From CAYNFS01 sp964396685 (lineage in GTDB: Bacteria > Patescibacteriota > Doudnabacteria > UBA920 > 2-01-FULL-46-14): DNA of 64,000 bases. This document shows, one piece after another, positions 45,437-52,488 of the stretch; positions within the stretch are counted from its first letter, which is position 1, and every line of letters begins with the position of its first letter. The notes beneath the pieces were generated by a model, which saw only the letters and a list, made by a program, of their open reading frames with translations, made no database searches and was not told where the DNA came from. The stretch is taken from NCBI GenBank assembly GCA_964396685.1, contig CAYNFS010000001.1:62001-126000 (forward strand), in the 5' to 3' direction. The translations under genes were made by a program, and so were the position numbers.

Positions 45437-48400
45437 CTATGCCCCTCCCTGCCGGTACTCCTGCCACGATTTGATCTTAAGCTCGCTGGTTGAGGGATAC
45501 TTGGCCAAGGCGTTCACAAAGGAGCGCGCAAGATGCAAATCAGTAAGAAGCGGCAGATGCGCATCCACCACCGCCCGCCTCAAAAGATAATGGGGCGGCC
45601 GCGCGTCGCCGTTATTCTCGCTCAAATTGACGACAAAAGATATCTTTTTGTTCTGAATCAGAGAAAACGCCTTGGGCCAGTCTTCCAATCCGTTTGAGCT
45701 ATAAGTCTTGTAACCAAGACGCTTTAAGATCTGCAGGGAGTCGGCAAAACGCGCCTTATTAACCGTACCGTCAAGGGCCACAAGGACGGCTTTCTTGGGA
45801 TTAAAGCTTACACTGGAAAGCACGGCCTTCAAAAGCGCTTCTTCAAAGTCATCCCCAAAACACGCCACCTCGCCGGTGGAAGACATTTCCACGCGCAGGA
45901 CCGGATCCGCCCCGGCAAGGCGCGCAAAGGAAAACTGCGCCGCTTTGACCGCGACATAGTCGGGGTATTTGAGAGTCTGGGAGCGGCTCTTGCCGTAAAA
46001 TGCCGCAACCGCCCTTTCCGCAAAATTCACTCCCGTGGCTTTGCTTATAAACGGCAGAGTTCGCGAAGCGCGCAAGTTCACCTCAATCACATAAACCTTG
46101 TTGTCCTTGACTAAAAATTGGATATTAAAAGGGCCGCTGATCTGAAGCGCCTCGGCAATCTTGCGGCCAATCTCATGAACCTCGCGGGCTGTTGCGACAT
46201 AAACCTTTTGCGGCGGATAAACAATTGTGGCATCGCCAGAATGCACGCCTGCATTCTCCACATGCTCGGAAATAGCCAGAAGATGCACTTGCCCGCCCTG
46301 TGCCACCGCGTCCAGTTCCAGTTCTTTGGCGCCCAGCATAAATTTGGTGATCGTCACCGGATGGGTTTTATTCACCACCACGGCTTTTTGAATAAAGTTT
46401 TCCAAATCGCGGCGGTTAAAACAAACGCTCATGGCCCGGCCGGAAAGCACATAGGAGGGACGAACCAAAACCGGATAGCCGACCTCGTCGGCAAAACTCT
46501 CGGCCTCGGGCATGTCGGTGAAACTCTTCCAGGCAGGCTGCCGAACGGCAAGTTCATCCAAAAGCTTGGAAAATTTATTGCGGTCCTCGGCGCGATCAAT
46601 GTCCGAGGCTTTGGTCCCTAATAGCCTGATCCCGTAGCCGGCAAGCCCTCTGGCTAGATTATTCGGCGCCTGTCCTCCCACACATACGACCACGCCGCCT
46701 GTTTGCTCAAACTCGGCAATCTCGCTTATGGTCTCAAGGGTAAGTTCCTCAAAATATAAGCGGTCCGACATGTCGTAATCCGTAGAGACCGTTTCCGGAT
46801 TGCAGTTGACAATGATTGACTTTTTGCCAAAACGTTTGAGCGCCAAGGCGGCATGCACGCACGACCAGTCAAACTCAACCGAGGAGCCGATGTGATAGGG
46901 CCCTGACCCCAGCACTGCGACACTTTTCTTCTTGAGCGGCCGCACATCGTGGTGCTGGCCATTGTAGGTAAGATAAAGATAATTTGTCCGGGCGGGCACC
47001 TCGCCGGCCAACGTGTCAATCTGAAATACGAAGGGGTGGATTTGGTAGCGGTGCCGCAGTTTCCTAATCTCTGATTCGGATTTTCCCATAGCGCCCCCGA
47101 TCTGCCGATCCGAAAAACCGAGCGTCTTAAGGCGCAGCAAAAAAGCTTTATCAAGGGTTTTATTTTGGAACAAGGCTTGTTCCGTCCTCACGATATTTTT
47201 GATGCGGTGGACAAACCAAGGATCAATGCCGGAAAGCTTACAAATCTGCCGAATCGAAAAGCCGCGAGCCAAAGCTGCCGCTATGGCAAACAGCCGCTTG
47301 GGCGTGGGTTCGATCAGAAACCGTCGGATAGCGCCGCGATCATTGCCAAAGCCGTTCTCCGTAATGCTGGCGTCGGCGCCTCCAAGCATGCGCACGGCTT
47401 TTTGCAGAACCTCTTCAAACGTCCGCCCCACGGCCATGACCTCGCCCACTGACTTCATGGCACTGCCGATCCGCTCCTCGGCTCCGTGGAATTTCTCCAA
47501 ATCCCAGCGGGGAATCTTGACCACCACATAATCAAGGGCCGGTTCAAAAAAGGATTGCGTAACTCGCGTCACCCGATTGGGAATCTCATGCAAAAGCTGA
47601 CCCATTGCAAGGCGAGCCGCCACATACGCTAAAGGATACCCCGTGGCCTTGCTCGCCAGGGCAGAAGAACGGGAAAGCCGCGCATTGACTTCAATCACAT
47701 AATACTCAAACGGACTTTTTGCGGGTTTTGGGGACAGTGCAAACTGCACATTGCACTCGCCTATAATGCCCAGGCTCCTGACAATTTTGATGGCCGCCTC
47801 GCGCAAGCCGTGATACTCCGCATTGGTTAAAGTTTGAGAGGGAGCAACCACAATGGAATCCCCGGTGTGAATACCCATGGGATCCATGTTCTCCATATTG
47901 CAGACGGTAACGCAATTGTCGGCCTTGTCCCGCACCACCTCATATTCAACTTCTTTGTAATAACGCAAATACTTTTCCACCAAAACTTGAGGCGAGACTG
48001 CAAGAGCCGCGCTGACAATTTCTCTAAGTTCCTCTGAACTGCGAGCGACTCCGGATTTTTGCCCGCCCAAGGCATAGGCCGCTCGCACCATCACTGGAAA
48101 GCCGATACGGCTTGCGATCTTTTCCGCCTCGGCCGCGGTGACAGCCGCCCCGCTAAGGGGGATAGGCAAATTTATATTCCGCAAATGATCGGCAAATTTC
48201 TGCCGGTCTTCGGTTAAAATGATGGACTCCATCGGGGTTCCTAGAACCTTGACTCCGTAACGTTTGAGAATGCCCTTGCGGAAAAGCTCAATACCGCAGT
48301 TGAGCGCTGTCTGTCCGCCAAAGGACAGCAAAATCCCGGCAGGACGTTCTTTTTCAATCACGCGCTTGACAAATTCCGCCGTTACTGGCAGGAAATAAAT

Positions 48401-48598
48401 TTGATCAGCAAAAAGCGGTGAGGTTTGAATCGTAGCGATATTGGGATTTACGAGCACCGCTTTGGCACCAATTTCTTTGAGCGCTTTCATGGCTTGGGAG
48501 CCGGAATAATCAAACTCGCCGGCTTCGCCGATCTTAAGCGCCCCCGAACCCAAAACTAAAACTTTTTTATTTCGCCAGTTGTTCATAGAAATAATCAA
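45437..48598 (-). CDS. carB: Carbamoyl-phosphate synthase large subunit
   Basis: 1053 residues (MNNWRNKK, 12 bp inside, may be the true start). Makes carbamoyl phosphate from bicarbonate, ATP and ammonia delivered by CarA, for pyrimidine or arginine synthesis. Two ATP-grasp halves: GEAGEFDYSGSQAMKALKE, QVLVEKYLRYYKEVEYEVVRD, VIEVNARLSRSSALASKATGYPLA; then VEFDWSCVHAALALKRFG and VIEVNLRASRTLPFISKATG; a C-terminal MGS-like domain ends the protein. The second-half signature (GSGPYHIGSSVEFDW) looks more like the CAD/CPSII type than the usual bacterial GPNRIGQGIEFDY. It overlaps carA by 32 bp. Confidence 0.96.
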   Translation of the reverse strand: MIISMNNWRNKKVLVLGSGALKIGEAGEFDYSGSQAMKALKEIGAKAVLVNPNIATIQTSPLFADQIYFLPVTAEFVKRVIEKERPAGILLSFGGQTALNCGIELFRKGILKRYGVKVLGTPMESIILTEDRQKFADHLRNINLPIPLSGAAVTAAEAEKIASRIGFPVMVRAAYALGGQKSGVARSSEELREIVSAALAVSPQVLVEKYLRYYKEVEYEVVRDKADNCVTVCNMENMDPMGIHTGDSIVVAPSQTLTNAEYHGLREAAIKIVRSLGIIGECNVQFALSPKPAKSPFEYYVIEVNARLSRSSALASKATGYPLAYVAARLAMGQLLHEIPNRVTRVTQSFFEPALDYVVVKIPRWDLEKFHGAEERIGSAMKSVGEVMAVGRTFEEVLQKAVRMLGGADASITENGFGNDRGAIRRFLIEPTPKRLFAIAAALARGFSIRQICKLSGIDPWFVHRIKNIVRTEQALFQNKTLDKAFLLRLKTLGFSDRQIGGAMGKSESEIRKLRHRYQIHPFVFQIDTLAGEVPARTNYLYLTYNGQHHDVRPLKKKSVAVLGSGPYHIGSSVEFDWSCVHAALALKRFGKKSIIVNCNPETVSTDYDMSDRLYFEELTLETISEIAEFEQTGGVVVCVGGQAPNNLARGLAGYGIRLLGTKASDIDRAEDRNKFSKLLDELAVRQPAWKSFTDMPEAESFADEVGYPVLVRPSYVLSGRAMSVCFNRRDLENFIQKAVVVNKTHPVTITKFMLGAKELELDAVAQGGQVHLLAISEHVENAGVHSGDATIVYPPQKVYVATAREVHEIGRKIAEALQISGPFNIQFLVKDNKVYVIEVNLRASRTLPFISKATGVNFAERAVAAFYGKSRSQTLKYPDYVAVKAAQFSFARLAGADPVLRVEMSSTGEVACFGDDFEEALLKAVLSSVSFNPKKAVLVALDGTVNKARFADSLQILKRLGYKTYSSNGLEDWPKAFSLIQNKKISFVVNLSENNGDARPPHYLLRRAVVDAHLPLLTDLHLARSFVNALAKYPSTSELKIKSWQEYRQGGA

Positions 48599-49655
48599 AA
48601 ATCCACCCTGTGTCAGTAGGACCGGGATGAGCTTCCGGATGAAACTGAACTGACATCACCGGCAACTCATTATGGATCATGCCTTCGTTGGTTTGGTCAT
48701 TGGCGTTTATAAACCACGGCTTGAATCCCTTGGGCAAATGACTTACGACAAAGCCGTGGTTCTGGGTCGTCAGATAAAAGCGTTTGGTGCCCACGAGCCG
48801 GCAAGGGTGGTTTTGACCGCGATGGCCGAACTTGAGTTTCTTGGTGTCGCCGCCTGCGGCGAGAGCCAAAATTTGATGTCCTAGACAAATGCCTAGAATC
48901 GGCAAGCGCTTTTCGCCAAGCGCGCGCCTCACGTGAGCCGCCGTTTCCGGCACCATTTTGGGATCACCAGGGCCGTTGCTGATGACCAAGCCGTGAAATT
49001 TAAGCCGCCGAAAGTCATAATTCCACGGCACGGTGATGACGCGCAAACCGCGCCTTAAGAGACTGCGGCGGATATTATTTTTGGCCCCGCAATCTATAAG
49101 CACCACGGTTTTTCGTCCCTTTCCTTCTTTCTTGATGCGCCTCGTGGAAACTTCAGCCACGAGGTTGCGCTTGTTGGGATCAACAAAAGGCGATTTCTCC
49201 CTAGTACCGGCAAACACAATCTTGCCCAGCATGACGCCTGCCTCCCGCAGTTTCTGGGTCAAGAGACGAGTATCCTTTATCTCAAGTGCCGGAATCCCCT
49301 CGGCCTTAAGCCAGCTTGCCAAAGAGTGGCGACTAGTGTAGTGCGACGGCGTATCAATGTAATTTGACACCACAAGACCGCTTATTTTAATGCTGTTTGA
49401 TTCCCAAAACTCCGGGCCAGGCACGCCGTAATTGCCGATCAAAGGATAAGTCAAAACCAGAATTTGTCCCTGGTACGAGGGGTCGGTCAAACTCTCCGGA
49501 TAACCCACCATGCCCGTGGCAAACACGACTTCGCCGGAAACGGAAACCTCGGCTCCAAAACTTCTGCCGGCAGAATACTGGCCGTCTTGGAAAAAAAGAG
49601 ACCCAGGGCTTTGGGTCGCAGTATTAGGCTTTCTTGCAATCTGGCCTTTGGTCAT
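48567..49655 (-). CDS. carA: Carbamoyl-phosphate synthase small (glutaminase) subunit
   Basis: 362 residues. The N-terminal CarA domain (FQDGQYSAGRSFGAEVSVSGEVVFATGMVGYPESLTDPSY) is followed by a class I glutamine amidotransferase: GPGDPK, PILGICLGHQILALAAGGDT with the nucleophilic Cys, QNHGF, and VQFHPEAHPGP for the His/Glu pair. It releases ammonia from glutamine for CarB. ATGA overlap with the membrane gene upstream. Confidence 0.96.
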   Translation of the reverse strand: MTKGQIARKPNTATQSPGSLFFQDGQYSAGRSFGAEVSVSGEVVFATGMVGYPESLTDPSYQGQILVLTYPLIGNYGVPGPEFWESNSIKISGLVVSNYIDTPSHYTSRHSLASWLKAEGIPALEIKDTRLLTQKLREAGVMLGKIVFAGTREKSPFVDPNKRNLVAEVSTRRIKKEGKGRKTVVLIDCGAKNNIRRSLLRRGLRVITVPWNYDFRRLKFHGLVISNGPGDPKMVPETAAHVRRALGEKRLPILGICLGHQILALAAGGDTKKLKFGHRGQNHPCRLVGTKRFYLTTQNHGFVVSHLPKGFKPWFINANDQTNEGMIHNELPVMSVQFHPEAHPGPTDTGWIFDYFYEQLAK

Positions 49656-50164
49656 ATTTCTTTTACTATTTTCGTCTTCCTGGCTTGAGCCGTCAAACGG
49701 ACTAGTTCGTAAGCCCCAAACATCACCCCTACATAAAACAAATCGCCCAAAAGCGTGTTGCGGAAAAACGGCAAGGCATTGACGTAAGAAGCAAGAAGCC
49801 CTGCGCCGGTATGCGGATACATTGTCCCAAAAGCCCAGACCGCGAAGTTTGTTATCAAATAAAACTGGATTGAAGCCAAAAACGTTATTCCCAAAACATT
49901 ACCCAAATCTTTTCGCTTCTTAAGCCACAGGCCCAGCAAACCCGAAAACGCGAAGCTTAAATAAACCGAGGCCATTATCGGAAGATGATAAAACCCGATG
50001 AAGTAATCCGAAAACCCCATGGCGGCAAGCGGCAGTGCGACCGCCAATTTTTTATTTTGAAGATATGCCCCGCCAAAAAGAGCCAGCGCCGTAATCGGCG
50101 CAAAATTCGGCAGATGCGGCAAAAATCTCAAAATAACCGCGGCGAAAATCAAGAAATAAACCAT
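49652..50164 (-). CDS. ECF transporter S-component-like membrane protein (DUF6580 type)
   Basis: 170 residues from the ATG at 50162-50164; the longer frame begins in a family A repeat. Five or six TM helices: PHLPNFAPITALALFGGAYL, ALPLAAMGFSDYFIGFYH, VYLSFAFSGLLGLWL, GITFLASIQFYLITNFAVW, GLLASYVNALPFFRNTLLGDLFYVGVMFGAY. The pattern with SDYFIGFY and FAVWAFGTMYPHT is typical of putative vitamin-binding S components. No ECF ATPases are in the window. Its neighbours (DUF4430, corrinoid adenosyltransferase, nrdJ) suggest cobalamin or a cobalamin precursor as substrate (inference). Confidence 0.68.
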   Translation of the reverse strand: MVYFLIFAAVILRFLPHLPNFAPITALALFGGAYLQNKKLAVALPLAAMGFSDYFIGFYHLPIMASVYLSFAFSGLLGLWLKKRKDLGNVLGITFLASIQFYLITNFAVWAFGTMYPHTGAGLLASYVNALPFFRNTLLGDLFYVGVMFGAYELVRLTAQARKTKIVKEI

Positions 50165-50179
50165 ATCCTGAAAATTTCT

Positions 50180-50226
50180 ACCCCCTCTTCGTCTCCCCCT
50201 TATCAAGGGGGAGAAAGAGTGGGGGT
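50180..50226. repeat. Family A element upstream of the S-component-like gene
   Basis: CTCCCCCTTATCAAGGGGGAG core with TACCCCCTC/GAGTGGGGGT outer arms; intergenic. Confidence 0.85.
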
Positions 50227-50240
50227 CTTTAGAAATTAGG

Positions 50241-50636
50241 TCAATTAGAAATTTCTTCTAATCTCCACTCCACAATGTCGCCTTTTTTGGTTTGAAGCTG
50301 GTCAGCCCCAACTTGTGATTCTTCGCCGTTATAATAAAGCTTCCAGAAATGCTTCTCGTCGGGCTTGACTCCATTGATGCTTTCTATAAATACGCCGAAG
50401 TCATACTGCTTAAACTCCACTTTCGTATATTTTTGCAGAAGCTCGAAAGCATTTTTGCCCTCCTCGCCGGGGTAGCGGACATAATCCTGCAAAATTATGG
50501 ATTCGTTGCGGATCTCGTCTCTTGTTTGAATAAGCGCCCCGCCGTTACTGGGAGCTTGGCTGATGTCCGGCTTGACGAGAAAAGTAATTCCCACTGCCGC
50601 TAAAATCAGAACTAAAATTATGACGATCTTTTTCAT
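50241..50636 (-). CDS. Membrane-anchored DUF4430 (transcobalamin-like) protein
   Basis: 131 residues. N-terminal hydrophobic anchor or signal (KIVIILVLILAAVGITFLV). The rest fits DUF4430: NAFELLQKYTKVEFKQYDFGVFIESINGV, KHFWKLYYNGEESQVGADQLQTKKGDIVEWRLEEI. This domain resembles the C-terminal beta domain of transcobalamin/intrinsic factor and often sits next to ECF S components. A surface cobalamin-capture role is inferred from that and from the neighbouring adenosyltransferase gene. Confidence 0.75.
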   Translation of the reverse strand: MKKIVIILVLILAAVGITFLVKPDISQAPSNGGALIQTRDEIRNESIILQDYVRYPGEEGKNAFELLQKYTKVEFKQYDFGVFIESINGVKPDEKHFWKLYYNGEESQVGADQLQTKKGDIVEWRLEEISN

Positions 50637-50668
50637 AAATTTTTCGCTTTTCGTTTTACATTTTGCGT

Positions 50669-51223
50669 TTAATAGTCAATGCCTTTCTTCGCCTTGACCC
50701 CCTGATAATACGGGTGCTTGACCATCTTCATCTCTGTCACCAAATCAGCCGCGTTTATCAAATCATTATATTTCTCATGGCCCGTCAGCACAAGGGCGGC
50801 TAGGTTTTGGCGCGCCGGTTCAAAGATCTCTAGGACATCCTTTTCGGTCAGAAGCTTAAGTTCCAAAGCGGTAATCAGTTCATCCGCCACAACAATGCCG
50901 TATTTTTTGCTCTCAATTTCTTTTTTTAGCCACTCTAATCCTTCCCGCGCGGCATTCTCGTGCTCTATATGAGTTTTTTTATCTCCCAGAATCCCCACAA
51001 ACCCTTGGCCTAAAATCTGCACCGTGATATTCGGAACATTTCGCATAACCCCTATTTCCGAACTCTCCGGCCACTCGCCTGACTCTGTCGCTTTTTGAGC
51101 TTTTACAAACTGCGTAAACAAGACTTTATATCCCGCCCCCGCCGCGCGTACCGCCAGCCCCACCGCCGCCGTGGTTTTCCCTTTTCCGTCGCCGATGTAG
51201 ATGATGATGGGGCCTTTGGACAT
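50669..51223 (-). CDS. cobO: Corrinoid (cob(I)alamin) adenosyltransferase, CobA/CobO type
   Basis: 184 residues. P-loop GDGKGKTTAAVGLAVRAAGAGYKVLFTQFVK at the N-terminus, VVADELITALEL and LVLTGHEKYNDLINAADLVTEM are the family signatures. It transfers the adenosyl group of ATP to cob(I)alamin to make AdoCbl, the cofactor of the class II ribonucleotide reductase encoded at 52489. As no B12 synthesis genes are seen, it probably serves salvage. Confidence 0.95.
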   Translation of the reverse strand: MSKGPIIIYIGDGKGKTTAAVGLAVRAAGAGYKVLFTQFVKAQKATESGEWPESSEIGVMRNVPNITVQILGQGFVGILGDKKTHIEHENAAREGLEWLKKEIESKKYGIVVADELITALELKLLTEKDVLEIFEPARQNLAALVLTGHEKYNDLINAADLVTEMKMVKHPYYQGVKAKKGIDY

Positions 51224-51276
51224 AAGGACATAATCAATTTGGACAATCGACCCACGATCGTGGGTTTCTTGTTCAA

Positions 51277-51390
51277 TTATAAAATGGACAATAAATCCTT
51301 GAGTTCATGAATCACATAAGTCAGCTGGCCGGAATCGTGGTCATACAAGGTTCGCCCATAATCAAAAATAATGGCCTTAACTTTTTTCAT
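51277..51390 (-). pseudogene. Truncated HAD-superfamily hydrolase fragment
   Basis: 37-codon reading frame, ATG at 51388-51390 overlapping the protease stop as ATGA, TAA at 51277. Its start, VKAIIFDYGRTLYDHDSG, is HAD motif I (D-x-G-x-T-L form), but the rest of a HAD enzyme (~200 residues) is missing, so this is a remnant or a microprotein. An ACCCACGATCGTGGGT hairpin follows (51249-51264). Confidence 0.6.
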
Positions 51391-52088
51391 ACCAACAAGC
51401 TTTTCGCCAAATTTATTGGCTTTGCCCCAGCAATATGCATAGGCTCCCTGATGTCCAGATCCGGTTTTACCTTTGATCCGATTCGGAAAGATATTGAATT
51501 GACCCCAATGACCTTATTCGTTTCCACATCTATGAGAGGACAGCCGCTATTTCCGGGGTTGCTGATTGTATCCACAAAAATCCAACTGCGCGGATGTTCC
51601 GGTTTTTGTCCGTCTCGTTTCACCACACTTATGATTCCTTTATTTACAACGAGAGTTACGCCGAAACCGTCATTTATGAGTTGCGCGGCATATGGAAAAC
51701 CGATGAAATAAACATCCTGTCCAACATCAAGCCTGTCAGAGTCACCAAGCTCTAAAGGTTTCAAGAGAGTCTCCTTATATTCCTCCAGCTGCAATATGGC
51801 AATATCATCCGGGTCATTTTTACTTACCAGCTTTACGGTAATCCACTGATAGCGGTTAAGATAGTCCATCTTTTCTTCAACCATCACAAAGGCTTTCACA
51901 TTTGCTTTCAGATTTTCCGGTATCTGATTCCAAACATGGGCGGCGGTTAAAAGCTTGCCGTCATCTGATACGCAAAACCCGCTCCCAACGATCGTGACTT
52001 GTTGAGGATTGGGAGTAAACCCAATGGCAACAATTGATGGCCCTATAGCCCTTATCTTTTCTTTAAGACCCTGGCCATTCTTAAACAT
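51387..52088 (-). CDS. Trypsin-like (S1/HtrA-type) serine protease domain protein
   Basis: 233 residues, no signal peptide seen, so probably cytoplasmic. The catalytic triad is complete: His in LLTAAHVWN, Asp in KNDPDDIAILQLEEY, Ser in ISNPGNSGCPLID. VGSGFCVSDDGK and VYFIGFPYA are typical of the first and second barrels. No PDZ domain. 8-bp overlap with the upstream hypothetical gene, which may be its regulator or substrate (inference). Confidence 0.9.
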   Translation of the reverse strand: MFKNGQGLKEKIRAIGPSIVAIGFTPNPQQVTIVGSGFCVSDDGKLLTAAHVWNQIPENLKANVKAFVMVEEKMDYLNRYQWITVKLVSKNDPDDIAILQLEEYKETLLKPLELGDSDRLDVGQDVYFIGFPYAAQLINDGFGVTLVVNKGIISVVKRDGQKPEHPRSWIFVDTISNPGNSGCPLIDVETNKVIGVNSISFRIGSKVKPDLDIREPMHIAGAKPINLAKSLLV

Positions 52089-52473
52089 CTTTTGGTGGTG
52101 GTTTATAATACCAGACGATCTCGTCCACGCCAGATCGCCATAACACTCTGGCCGCGCTCAAGTTTATGTATTCATCATTAAGCGTGACAATCAAGCCTGA
52201 ACCGGCTTCTTTGCCATAGTCGCCCATCGAGCAAAAATATGGCTCTGGGCCATGTCCAAAATCTCGTGTCCCTGTTTCGTAGTCAATATTTCGGGTCTCA
52301 AGAAAAGAGCTCGTTGATGCGAATATGGTAGCATTGCTAATATCTTGTGTCCCTGTAAACATCGCGTCTGCCTTAAGCACTAAAATAGGTATTTGCCCTG
52401 AATTATTAGCTACCATTTCCTGTTCATATGTTTCTTTTGGTCGATCATAGAATCCGAATTCGGTCTCGGTCAT
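52081..52473 (-). CDS. Hypothetical protein upstream of the protease
   Basis: 130 residues from the ATG at 52471-52473 (AAGGTGAT upstream); a GTG three codons earlier is the alternative. Not recognised. Acidic, no TM helices, with central ILVLKADAMFTGTQDISNATIFAS and the C-terminal AARVLWRSGVDEIVWYYKPPP. It overlaps the protease by 8 bp and lies 15 bp after nrdJ on the same strand. Confidence 0.65.
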   Translation of the reverse strand: MTETEFGFYDRPKETYEQEMVANNSGQIPILVLKADAMFTGTQDISNATIFASTSSFLETRNIDYETGTRDFGHGPEPYFCSMGDYGKEAGSGLIVTLNDEYINLSAARVLWRSGVDEIVWYYKPPPKDV

Positions 52474-52488
52474 ATATATCACCTTCTT

